DNA from: Capsaspora owczarzaki ATCC 30864
Lineage: Eukaryota; Opisthokonta; Filasterea
Direction of reading: 5' to 3'
DNA: 64,000 nt
Assembly (NCBI RefSeq): GCF_000151315.2
Contig: NW_011887298.1
Span: forward strand, 1,184,530-1,248,529
The notes under the pieces: generated by a model
Database searches by the model: none
The model's input: only the letters and a program-made list of their open reading frames with translations
Told to the model about the DNA's origin: nothing
Made by a program: the position numbers and the translations under genes
In this document: positions 1-10,336 of the stretch, one piece after another
Position numbering within the stretch: position 1 is the stretch's first letter
How the letters are laid out: every line of letters starts with the position of its first letter

Positions 1-2969
1 GACCTGTGCCTCGCTCTTGAGGTACTTGTTGCGCGTCTCCATGCCGTTGAGCTGGGCGCGCAGGTTTTCGAGGTCTGCAGCCTTGCGGCGCTTGCGAGAG
101 AGCTCGGTGAGCTCGGTGGTGAGGTTGTCGCGCTCGCGCTTGAGCTTTTCGACCTCCTGCTGGTCCCAGCGGTTGGCACGGCCGTCGATGCCGCCCAGGC
201 CGCCCGTGATGAGGCCGCTCTTGTGGATGCACGTTCCGTCCAGCGTGACAATCTTGAGTCGCTGGTTTTTGCCAAACGTCGTTTCCCGGGCCTCTTGCAG
301 CGTGTCGCACACGACAGCGTTGCCGCACGCAAACTGCAAGGCGCGACGGACGGACGGCTCGCACTGAATCACGTCGAGCAGAAGGCGGCACGACCCGCCC
401 AAGGCGCGGAGCTGCTCGTCGGTTGGCTTGACGCTGATGCCGTCGAGCGGCAAAAAGGTCATCATGCCAATGTGCTGCTCCTTCATGTACTTGATGCACT
501 CGAGCGCGGTCTTTGTGGTGTCGACGACAATCGAGTCCATGTTGCGGCCGAGGATGACCGTCACGGCAATGTTGTAGCGGCGGTGCGTGGGCTTGCTCAG
601 GTCAAACACACGGCCAATCACGCCGGGGAAGTGACGCTTCATGTCTTCCAGCGCCTGGTTCATCTTGCGATCGCGCTCCGTCTCGCGCTTGTCCGCCTTG
701 GCCTCGCGCAGCGTCAACTGCGTTCCTTCCAGCTTGGCAGTGACTTCGACGTGACGACTTTCCGCGGCACTCAGCTCGTGCTGCAACTTGCTGTAGTCGG
801 CACTGACAGAGCCAATATCGTTCAGGTGGGTGCCGAGCGCGCGTTCAAGCTTGTCCTGACGGTCTTGCAGAGCAATGCGCTGGTCCTCGACCTGCTTCCG
901 GCGACCGTCCACCTCCCGCAGCTGCTCCTGGGCACGCTCGAGAGCCTCGCGGTCGGTCTTTTGTGCTCGCTCGAGCGTGTCGAGTTGCTGGCGCACGGTT
1001 GTGGCAACTCGCGACACATCCTCGCGCAGCGTGTTGTACTGCTCGAGCTGCGACTCTTCGAGCTGCAGCTGCTCTGCCGCAGCAGACTCGGCGGCGGCGG
1101 CGGACGAGGAGGAGGAGGAGGAGGAGGAAGACGCGCCACCCTTGCCCTTCCGCTTTCCGCCGCCGCTACTGGAAGACGAAGAAGCCTCGTTCACCTCGCT
1201 CTGGGCCTCGGCACTGGCGACCTGGTTGAGCTCGCGCTCCAAGTCGCGAATCTCGCTCTCGCGCGTGCGGTGCTTCTCCTCGGCTTCGGCCAACTCGTTG
1301 CGGGCCTTGGCCAAGCGATTCAGTTTGTGTGCGCGCTCCTCTTGCAGCTTGACCAACTCTGGCTGCCGGTCTGCCGACCGCGTCTCGGCCACTTTGATTT
1401 TGTGTTCGATGAGCGACAGCTCTTTGAGAACCTTGGCCTGCGCCTGGCGCTTCACCTTGAGCTCCTGCTCGGCGGTCGCCGCGCGCTGCCCCAGGGCCTC
1501 CTGCTCTTCAACGGCCTCGGACAGCTTGCTCTCAGCAGCATCAATGTCGGTGCTAATGTGACTGAGCTGCCACAGCATGTGCTGCGAGCGAACAGCCGCC
1601 TTCTCGGTCAACAGCTGCTGGTGCTTTTCGGCCTCGGCCATCTGCTCCTTGTACTGGCGCTTTTCGGCCGTCATGCCACGCTTCTTGTTAAAGCAAAAGC
1701 TCACATTCTGCTCGGCATCCTCCTTGCGCAGCAGCAGCTCGTCATACTCGCGCTTGAGATCCTCCGAGCCCGAGATTTGCTCAATCAGCTGCGTGAGGTC
1801 TTTGGGCGACTTTGTCGCAATCGCCTCAATGTCGCCTTGGAAGGTCAAAAAGTTGCGGGCCTTGACAATCAGGCCAAATCGCTCCAGCGCCTGCTCATAG
1901 TCGTCCGCCGAAACGGGGTGGCCGTCGATGCGGTACTCGCTCGTGCCGCCCGAACCCGATTCCGAGCCGTTCCACACGATGGTGCGCTTGAATGTCGTTT
2001 CCCCGCCGTCGTCCAACGCGAAAACTGCAGAGACCGAGCCTCTGAGGGCCTTTGGCGTGGCGCCTTCGCCATACAGCAGGCCCTACAACAAGAACACACA
2101 TGAGAAGTTGCAACGGAACAAGAGTGAGAGTTGTTGGGGACTCGGTCGACAAACTCGACCCATGGGCGATTCCAATTCTACTTGCCTTGAGTTGAGTTGC
2201 ACGAAGGAGGCTCGAGCGGAGACCAAGAACGAAGCAAATGGCGTCGGTCAGATTGGATTTGCCTGCGAGAGAGAGAGAGAGAGAGACAAATGGAATCAAA
2301 GCGTTGAGCCAAAACGAACATGACGCAATTTCCGGCAATTGTGGCAATAACAAGCCGCGGATGACGAGTGGATGGAGGCGGAGGGAGGGAGGGAGAGAGA
2401 GAGAGAGAGTCGAACGTTGAACCGTAGAAAAAAAAAAAAAAACAGCAAGCATTTTGGCGGGAAAACTTCGCCTCGAAAAGCCGCCTGCCTGGCTGGAAGC
2501 CGCGTCTTGCTCAGCCTCGCGCGGTGCTGGACCATTGTCAAATAGGTACCAACTGCCATCGGCTGGGGTATGGGTGAGGCGAGCCAGCCCACGGGAACTT
2601 GCCGCAGCGAGCGACAAGCAAAACCCGCCAAAACGATATGAAATCCAACACGAAAAAGTTGCACGCCCGCAGCAGCTCCCCTCGTCCCTTCCGTTCGTCG
2701 CGCGGCTCCACTCGCTTCACTGATTCCACAGGCCTGCAAGTCGGCGTTCTGCAATGCTGCACGCCAGAGCGGCGAGCGTGGCGGCGTTTCGTTGCTGGCG
2801 AGGCTTTTTGGCTTTTGTTTCAACTAGCTTTTGCAGCAAACTCCAACCCCCTCTGCCACTGACCAGAGCCATTGGTTCCAACGATGGCCGAGAACGGCTT
2901 GAACGGGCCGATTGTGTGTATGCTTCGGTAGGTCTTGAAGTTGTCAAGAACCAGAAGCTTGAGATACAT
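1..2969 (-). CDS. SMC1: Cohesin ATPase subunit SMC1 (5' part of gene; 3' end outside window)
   Basis: SMC1 pairs with SMC3 to form the cohesin ring that holds sister chromatids together in the nucleus. Three exons are visible: 2864-2969, 2186-2262 and 2082 down past position 1. The protein opens MYLKLLVLDNF, matching the SMC1 N-terminus. The Walker A motif GTNGSGKSN is split by intron 1. Next come DAICFVLG, then KARNFLTFQGDIE, a long coiled coil, and a hinge with FPGVIGRVFDL, VILGRNMDSIVVD and KSGLITGG. The sequence follows animal SMC1A almost block for block. The second coiled coil and the ATPase C-lobe lie beyond the left edge. Intron 2 (2083-2185) has a GC donor (AAG|GCAAGT). A Ser/Gly/Lys-rich insert sits in the first coiled coil, near residues 365-405. 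The start is the first ATG giving the family N-terminus. It shares a 267-bp promoter with ECSIT. Confidence 0.95.
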
Positions 2970-3236
2970 CTGAAGAGAACGAAAGAAGAGAAAGAAGAGA
3001 AAGAAGAAAGAGGAGGACTGCATTTGCAATGAATGGAAAACACTAATGGACAATCGTGACAATATGCAGTAGATCTAGTGTAGTAGAGTTGAACTTGTAT
3101 CGAGACTTGCTTTTTGGAGAACACGACAGCGAGATTTGCATGTCTCTGCTGTTGCTGCTCAGTAAATCTAGGACTCGTTTTGATCATCATTCAGTCTCCT
3201 TTGCATTTCGTGCTCATTGTCCAATTTCAATAGAGG
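2970..3236. promoter_or_regulatory. Divergent promoter region between SMC1 and ECSIT
   Basis: This 267-bp space separates the start codons of SMC1 (minus) and ECSIT (plus), so it must hold both promoters and 5' leaders. A GA-rich stretch (CT-rich on the SMC1 strand) directly precedes the SMC1 ATG and ends in CAG. It could therefore also be the 3' end of a 5'-UTR intron. I see no clear TATA box. Confidence 0.5.
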
Positions 3237-5213
3237 ATGGCGCTCAGTGGGATTGGACGCGGAATCGCCGCTGGCCAAGCATGGCCGAGCAACTTGCTGG
3301 CACTGACGCGGCTCACACCGTTGCCTACCCACTCTGTGACTGCAATTGCTGCTGCTGCTGCCACTGCTGCCTGCTTTTCGCCGATGGTGGCTCATGGGCG
3401 TCGAGGCGGGGCGTCGCTGGCGCGCGGTGAAGCAGCAGGAGCTGCCGAAACCGCCGCCCTCAATGCTGTTGCTGCTGCTGCCAGCGCGTCAAAGCAAGGG
3501 AATCCACTCCAAGCGAGCATGAACTCTACGTCCATGCCACTGTCCGAGCATGGTGCGCTCGCATCGGCATCGCTGAGCTCCTCGTCGTCGTCGCCGTCGT
3601 CGTCAAGCTCCGCCCCAGCCATCTCCGCAGGGCACTTGATGCGACACATGGGCGCTGCATCCAATCTAGCACAAATAGAAGCCGTCGTTGATGCCTTCCG
3701 AGAGCTCAAAAGCGTGCGCGGATCGGTCGAGGTGAGACAGTCTTGCGCTTTCACGTTTGACAATTTTTAATGGTTTTGGCTCACTGAATTGATTCATTGA
3801 CCACATCGCCCTTGGTCGTTTGCTTTTTGTGTGTAGTTTATCGAAGCTGCAATCACTCGTTTGGATGCGCTGGATCTGGACATTCCGAAGCGAACCTATG
3901 ACAAGCTGCTTGACGTTTTCCCGAAAAACCACACCGTCACGCGATCTTGGCTGGTAAGAAGAGAAAACAAAACAAAAAACAAGGGTTTGCTTGCTTCATG
4001 TGTAAAGCAGTCGTCAGAGCGCTTGAGGTGGTGCGAGACAGAGAGGGATTCGATCAATCCGAACTCTTTGATTTTTTCCAACTTTTATGTGCATTTCTGC
4101 CAACTTTGCCAGGACGTCATGTGGCCTCGCGAGAATGCGGCCGTCGAGACGGCACTCAAGTTGCTGCAGCGAATGGAGGATGCCAGTGAGTAATGGGAGC
4201 GTGTTCAGTTGACCGAGCGCTTTGAACAACATTCTCACGATACATTTTTTCCTGCCCATCAGGCATTTGCCCCGATCTGGAAACGTTCAAGCCCGTATTC
4301 TACGCGTTTGGCAAGAAGAGTGTGCCTGTACGCAAGTGTGAAAGCATGTATTACTGGATGACGCTCTTTGGAATGAATCCGAAATCGAAAAGCTACCAGA
4401 TTAAGGCGTTGCCCGAGGATTTGGTACAAGTTGTTTTACAAACCACCGTTCGCAGGGATGGCTCATCTGTGGATTTACTTTTCGTGACTAACGGTGCCTC
4501 TGTTGTCTTTGTGTGTGTGTGTGTGTTCTTTAGACGCTTGTCACGCAGCTCGCGCTCAATCGATTGGTCGGAGTCTCGGATGCTCAGATTCACCAACACG
4601 GCGTTTTCCAACGCGATGGTAACGGCGCTGTGGATGTCGGTCACGTCGATCACGTCCCACCCGTGGTGTCTTACGAGCGCCCGGAGGCGCTGGCGCAACT
4701 CGACGGCAGCAAGTCACTCGTCGTCACTGGTCCGCACCTGAATTGGTTCCGTCGCACCTTCCAGCCCTATTACACTATTTCCCCCGAATCAGAGCGTACG
4801 TTTGCGAATCCACTCGACTGCTTGTTTTTTTTTTTAAACTCGTCTGTTTGCTCAGACGAAGGTTTTTTCGTTGTTGTTGTTGCTGTTGCTGTTGTTGTTG
4901 TTGTTGTTGTTGTTTCCCTGGTTTCGCGCTTTGCTGCTCAGCCTCCCAAATCCTTGGGTATTGCATGACGACGCGCCACGATGACACGACACTCATGGCC
5001 TGGATTCGAGCCGTGCCAAAGTTTGCCACCGCCAACATTCGGTTTAACTTCTCGCCGCTGGCAAAGACCGCCAGCACGTTGCACGGGCAACGTTTCCGCC
5101 GGCAACTGTACGGGCGCGTGTCTCGTCTACCCACCATCGAGGAGCAGCATTGGCAAGAGACTCCAGAGGCGCAAAAGCTGATTGCGGCTTCCAAAAATGA
5201 TTTCCAAGCTTGA
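3237..5213 (+). CDS. ECSIT: ECSIT-like mitochondrial complex I assembly / signalling protein
   Basis: ECSIT is a mitochondrial complex I assembly factor in animals, with reported roles in Toll and BMP signalling. Six exons in consistent phase (3237-3731, 3837-3953, 4113-4185, 4263-4423, 4534-4795, 4942-5213) give 459 residues. Residues 1-165 are Ala/Ser-rich with scattered Arg, as expected of a mitochondrial presequence plus linker. The conserved core follows: YDKLLDVFPKN, DVMWPRENAAVETALKLLQ, CPDLETFKPVFYAFGKKS, a Met/Tyr/Trp-rich segment ending GMNPKS, VVTGPHLNWFRRTFQPYYTI, and a C-terminal block with MAWIRAVPKF. Order and spacing match human ECSIT (LLNIFPKE, MENHGVMPNKETEFLL, VFVEGPFSLWLRNKCVYYHI, MAKWIQGL). 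The start ATG is the first one in frame. Intron 5 carries a GTT/GCT repeat at 4866-4913. The mitochondrial role is inferred from the family. Confidence 0.88.
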
Positions 5214-5352
5214 ATTTCTTTGTCGTTGTCGTCAACCCAACCCTTTGACCATTTTGCTGTCCAACTACACTCTATTCAACTTGCTTGTTGCATCGATGGT
5301 TTGTCTCTCTGTGTGCATTCAGTCTTCTATTTTTTTTTTTTACGTCTTTCGA

Positions 5353-8233
5353 ATGCAGATCATTCCGTTGGAATTGTCGACGGCGCCGCAGCTGACGCTG
5401 GGGGAGTGGATTTTGATATCCTACACGATTGCCGTCTTCTTCTTTGACCTTCTCATGGTGGGGTATATTCTGTACCATCGCGAGTACAAGCCGCTCAAAG
5501 CCAAGCAGCTCGATCTCGTTATTCTGTCTCTGATTGGTAAAACACGGAAACATTTGTCAACCCCACCCTCGCACTTTTCTAAGCCCTGAGCGTCGGTGTC
5601 CTCGTGGTCTTCCTCTCCAGCGCAACAGTCTTTGCGACTACGACTGCTTGGTCGACTGCCCCCTTGTTTTTGGTTTCCATCTGCTCGGCGGCCGGCTGTT
5701 GAGTGCGTCTTCCTTGTCGCCATGCGACAGAATTCACGAACGTGATGATTGGCTCGTGTGGCTTGCACAATTTGAATACGCGCCAAGTCAGACACCCCCT
5801 CCTCTTCCGCTCCTGCTGTGCAGATGCGCGAGTGAGCGAGGGTTTGAGTTGGGTATGAGTGGAGTCGTCGGATTGCCTTCACCCGAGGAGGAGAGGGAGG
5901 GGAGAGAGAGAAAATAGTGAACCAACTGAGCTCAATTCAAAACAAAAAGGTTCCGCTTTCAATCTGCAGTGGCGCAGTAGCCCATTCATTCGCCTCTCGC
6001 TTTCGAGCGTGGTGGCGTGGCAGAGACTGCTCACTCCTGCTCCATTCTGAGCGGTCTGCGCGGGTCTCGGCGCATTCCCCAAACTCAGCAACAGTGCAGG
6101 GGAGATGACGAACCCGCTGCTTCCCCTTGTCATCAGAACCGCATCGCCTTCTCTCTCTCTCTCCCCCCCTTCTCCTCCTGCTCCCCGGCGCCCTCCAGAT
6201 CATTCACACTCGACACGCTTGTTTTCGCATCTATTCATCTCTTGGTCATCCACTGCTTTCCCCCCTACGCTTTCTTGGCCAATCTGCAGCGTCGCGGCAA
6301 ATCCGCTGCTCACGCGCATCCGTTTGACGCGCTTGCTTTCCCCCACCAACCCTTCCGCTTCCCCCCCCCCCTCCTCCGCCTCCCCCATTTCCCCTTCCCC
6401 GCCCCCCATTTTCACGTCGCACTGCTTCCGTCTACAAACAACATTCTCTCGTCTTCCAGCGATTCCGCTTTTCGAGTTCGTTTTTAATCTTTTTTAATTT
6501 TATTGTTTTTGATTTTTATATTAATTGTTGTTTTTGTTTTTGTTTTTGTGTTTATTTTTATTTTTATTTTTTATTGGACGCGCGCGCAATCACAAACGAA
6601 CGAGAGCAAAGCAGAGCGTTCGTAGGCGGGGGGCGGGGGGCGGGGATATGACTACAGAGACGAGATGCGAGCAAGCAAAGAGAATTCGCGAATGAGAGAG
6701 AGAAGCTCAAACGGGGTGAAATGAGACGCGGAGCATTGTCCGGGTGACCTCATTGCGTTATTGTGTTTGGTCGAAACCCGCAAATCGCTCGCTCAACACA
6801 AAACACAAATTCGCACTCGCACGAAAGGAGGACGTCGGGTTTCAATTTGATCACACTAACTTGATTGCTTGGTTGTCTTGGTGCTGGATTTTTGGCGTTC
6901 CACACCTCGCTTGCTGAAACATTTCGATGCGTTCGTCAGCTGGATGGTTTTACATGCTGGGCACTTTGGTAAGTTGCTCCCTTTTGTTTAAATTGCTCGT
7001 ACTAGGCAACCTAAGCATCCCGAAGGTCGAAGTCCTTGGTTTGCTTTAGAGAATGTGCATTTGGTTTGTCTGATTGATTGTTGTTGACTGATTTGCCTCT
7101 CTGATTTGCCTCTTCTGCACCTCGTACAGCAAGCAAGATGGGTCCTTCCACACTCGGGTGTCTTTAGCAATTGCGCATTCTGGGGCATTGCTGCGCAGTT
7201 GATGCTCGGTGTACGTGTCAATCATCTTCTTTTTGCCAAAGTGCATCCACTCGTCCCTTGTTCTCGCGTCAACACTAAAATCCGACATTTGATTGCATCC
7301 GTCGCTAGGGCTACTTGTGGATTGTGGCCGTGCTGTTCCGGCTGTATCGCCTCAACTACATTCTGCTCAACCCTCAGATTCGGAAAAAGGCCCGCCACCC
7401 CGCGTGGATGTATCTTCGTCTGTTTCTGTTCTGGGTCCCTGGCATTCTGCTGTGCTTGATTGCAATTGGTAAGCCACAACAACGTCTCCTTTCTCGAGTG
7501 AGCAACACACGGAAAAAACAAAGCAATAACGACAATGTCCTTGTTCTTACCCCCAAAAATGCCATCCCTGCAGGCACTGGAGGTGTTTCGCACGACTCGC
7601 TACCCAAGGACGACGGCACCTTCACCGGCGACATGTGCCACAGTAACAAGGACTGGACCAAAGGCTTCCTCGGGCTTGCACTCGTGTACTTTTTGGTGAT
7701 GCTCTACTACGCATTCCGGCTACGCAACATCCGGCTCTCCTTCAACGAGTTTGCGTACACAAAGTACCTTGGCGTAGTGGTTCTTGTGGCGTTTTCCGTG
7801 TACGGTATCGTCTTGATGCTGGACTACGACTACTACCTCTGGGGCCGGATTGTCATTGGTTATATTGTAAGTGGCGGATTCAACAGGTGTTGCTTTCAAT
7901 CATGCGAGAATTCCGTGTTTGCGCTCATCTCCCGCGTTCACAACACAGGTCCTATTGTGTACGCAAGCGTTCTTTTGCTTCCAAATCGGCAGTCCTGTTT
8001 GGGGCTGCATGTTTGACCGGGAAAACTATGCACACCAATTCCGGATGAACATGTCCAAGGACGCGACACCGTCGGCTCGCAAGCAGCAGCAGTCCTCGTC
8101 CAAGCAGCATAGTTCGCAAGGGCAGTCGCACCACGGCACGGAAAATGAAAAGCGAGACTCAATTGTGGAAATGCACGATATTCGGACAAGCCAAACAAGC
8201 GACTCTGTTCAGGTCGAGCTGGAAGCAGAATAA
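5353..8233 (+). CDS. Seven-transmembrane receptor-like protein, AtRGS1-type core without RGS domain
   Basis: Seven exons join in phase to give 381 residues: 5353-5536, 5584-5697, 6940-6968, 7130-7210, 7309-7468, 7574-7866 and 7949-8233. Seven hydrophobic helices are visible. TM1 is near residues 18-42 and TM2 near 53-75. TM3 contains FSNCAFWGIAAQLML, then IVAVLFRLYRLNY. TM4 is LFLFWVPGILLCLIAIG. The fifth helix is preceded by MCHSNKDW and followed by AFRLRNIRLSFNE. TM6 and TM7 (LLCTQAFFCFQIG) follow. The Cys/Trp before TM5 and the Arg..FNE after it resemble the membrane part of plant RGS1-type receptors. The tail of about 60 residues is Gln/Ser-rich and holds no RGS domain. Intron 2 is 1,242 bp, far longer than its neighbours, and exon 3 is only 29 bp. 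The alternative is two separate genes, but the phases fit and TM1-TM2 would otherwise be orphaned. Confidence 0.6.
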
Positions 8234-8764
8234 TGCTTGCGTCCGCTCTCATACCATACCAATGCATGGTATTGTGCATGTTGTCTATCAACCAAGTAGA
8301 TCTAGATGTTTTTTTCTTTTGCTTTCGTGTTCCCGCTTCTGTTTAGATGAGAAAATGCGTTTCAAATAACCTTGTCGTGCAAAACGAAAGCCAATGTTGT
8401 TTAATAAGGTGGCAAGGGAAGGCAAAATACAAAAGCGAGCTGTAGTAACATGAAACAAAAGCGAATAAAGCCGAAAAACAACAACAACAGTAAACAAACA
8501 CCGAAAACAGAATGATGCATGTGAAATCGAAGGACGGAAAGTACACAACTGCGGTGCTTGCCGCGAGATAGCTACAGTAGCTACAGATCGCGCGCACGCA
8601 CACCAGTCAAAAGATAAAAGAAGCAATCCCCGTGGACAAGCTGATAGGTAGCTTGCGGGAAAACGACAAAATCGACACCGAGGTGATAGAAAAGGGCTGA
8701 AATACTGTATCCTGTCAAGTACGACATCGTGTACTCGAAAAGAAGAGAGAGAATTGACATGGCG
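8234..8764. other. Convergent 3' flanking region
   Basis: These 530 bp separate the stop codons of two convergent genes. There is no supported coding sequence. A short imperfect hairpin (ATACCA/TGGTAT arms near 8262-8278) and an AATAAA at about 8464 are consistent with 3' UTR and polyadenylation signals. Confidence 0.5.
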
Positions 8765-10336
8765 CTACTGGTAGAGCAGGTGCACGCGAGGATAGCTGTT
8801 GTTGCCAAGCGACATTGGATGCACTGCCATGTGGTTGTACTTGAAGTCTGTCAGCCACTGAGCAATTTCCTCGACTTCGTCCGGGTCGGTCGGCACAACA
8901 ACATCGGTGCGGCGGTCGTAGACGGTGGAGGAATGCGCCTTGCCGACGCTGGTGAACTGTTCCGAAAACGAGACACGACGGCGGAGGCTGGCGGACGGGA
9001 CTCCTGCAGCCGCTTGCTCGTCCATGGACGTGATGGATGCGGCCAGCGACGAATTGGACGAGTGTATTGACAATGGCGGGCTTCGGATGGAGGAGCGTCG
9101 CGGCTTGGCAAAGCGAGTCGGGGACGGTGCGTGCAGAGGAAGGTCCAGGCCGTCCTTGTCGACCACGTCGCTGGACTCTTCGTCCATTGCCTTGCAATCC
9201 TCCTCGCTAAACCGCGCAAAGAAGGCGGCGGACATGTGAGCATCCACATGCTCTTCTTCTACTTGGAGCAGCTCGTGCGAGTCGTGGAACTGATCACCGT
9301 CCATATCGTCGTCATTGTCGTCGCCGTCGTCTTCGCCGTCGTTGTCAGCGTCGTTTTCGTATGCGTCGGTGAGCGAGTGGCGATAGTGGAGGTGGGCACG
9401 GCCGCCATGGCGATGGTGTGTAAAGTTGCTGGCTTGTGCAGAGGCATCGTCGGCGTCGTCATCGTCGTCGTTGTTGTCCTCGCCAGACGGATGGGTATCG
9501 CCGTCACTCAGACTGCGATGGTGATGGAGCGGCACTGCCCTTTGGTGTGATGGGAGCGCTTGGACCTGGATCGAGGATGCTTGCTGTCGGGCAAAGGTGG
9601 TGTCCGAGTCATCGAGCGAGCGCCGCTCGCCAGACCCGGCAAGCTTTTGGTGCATGGCTGGTGCTGGGAGCGAGTTCTGGCGTGCCACGATTTTCGACAT
9701 GCGTGGCGGCGGCTGTGGCATGGCAGCCTTGACGGAGGGCTTCTGAGGTGTCGGGGACGTGACAAGCTGAGCGTGCTGCAAAACCACGATTTGCTGCGCC
9801 GATCGAGGTGCCGGCGCGACCTGCGGGACGACCGTGTCCTGACTTGCGGGCGGCGCGCTGGCCGGCGAGGCCATGCTTGAAACGAACGATGCCATGAAGG
9901 AGGAGGAGGTGGTGGTGGTGGAGGTGGCAGCGTCCGACGGTGGAGGGGACGGCGGTTTGGCAAGGGGGGTGTTGCTTGCGTTGCTAACGCCAATTTTGGA
10001 CTTGGTCGCCGACAAAATGCTCATGAACAGCGTGCTGGGCACTGCGGTCGCGTCGTCGTCGTGCCCGGGCGAAGGACAGGCGCCAGACATGCTGCTGTTG
10101 CTGCTGCCTTCAGTGGCAGAAGAAGTCGGCGGGCGGGCTGACGTGGGTGGTGGTGCTTGGAGCAGGATAACCGTGGCGTCGTGATTGTCCGCGCACTTTG
10201 GTTGGCAGGCAGCCGGGCGAGTGGTCATGGCGGTCTCTGCGGCGTCTGTGCTTGGGCTCGTGGTGATGGGAGTATTCACAGCGTCCGACGGCATCCAAAT
10301 GATCATCCGAGGCGAGCGAATGTGTTTTTGGGACAC
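8765..10336 (-). CDS. Ser/Pro/Asp-rich low-complexity protein with possible PP1-docking motif
   Basis: One open exon encodes 523 residues. I do not recognise a full family. Residues 1-330 are Ser/Thr/Pro/Ala-rich with a run of Asp (NDDDDDADD). A second acidic block follows (DNDGEDDGDDNDDDMDG), preceded by His-rich stretches. The C-terminal 110 residues look more ordered: RRRVSFSEQF, then STVYDRRTD, then EVEEIAQWLTDFKYN. RVSF fits the RVxF motif that docks protein phosphatase 1, and RRRVS also suits a basophilic kinase site. A regulatory or scaffold role in the cytosol or nucleus is inference from those motifs only. The start is the first ATG of the frame. No intron is required. The real boundary could differ, because low-complexity sequence gives weak coding evidence. 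Confidence 0.6.
   Translation of the reverse strand: MSQKHIRSPRMIIWMPSDAVNTPITTSPSTDAAETAMTTRPAACQPKCADNHDATVILLQAPPPTSARPPTSSATEGSSNSSMSGACPSPGHDDDATAVPSTLFMSILSATKSKIGVSNASNTPLAKPPSPPPSDAATSTTTTSSSFMASFVSSMASPASAPPASQDTVVPQVAPAPRSAQQIVVLQHAQLVTSPTPQKPSVKAAMPQPPPRMSKIVARQNSLPAPAMHQKLAGSGERRSLDDSDTTFARQQASSIQVQALPSHQRAVPLHHHRSLSDGDTHPSGEDNNDDDDDADDASAQASNFTHHRHGGRAHLHYRHSLTDAYENDADNDGEDDGDDNDDDMDGDQFHDSHELLQVEEEHVDAHMSAAFFARFSEEDCKAMDEESSDVVDKDGLDLPLHAPSPTRFAKPRRSSIRSPPLSIHSSNSSLAASITSMDEQAAAGVPSASLRRRVSFSEQFTSVGKAHSSTVYDRRTDVVVPTDPDEVEEIAQWLTDFKYNHMAVHPMSLGNNSYPRVHLLYQ

Noticed and set aside
223-2103. 626-residue open frame on the plus strand
   Set aside because: It lies exactly opposite the SMC1 coding exon, which matches SMC1 throughout. 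The plus frame has no motif and stays open because of GC-biased codons.
5698-6939. Intergenic region separating two membrane-protein genes
   Set aside because: It looks promoter-like, with pyrimidine runs and T-rich stretches. But the flanking exons join in phase and together make exactly seven helices, so I kept one gene and flagged the doubt.
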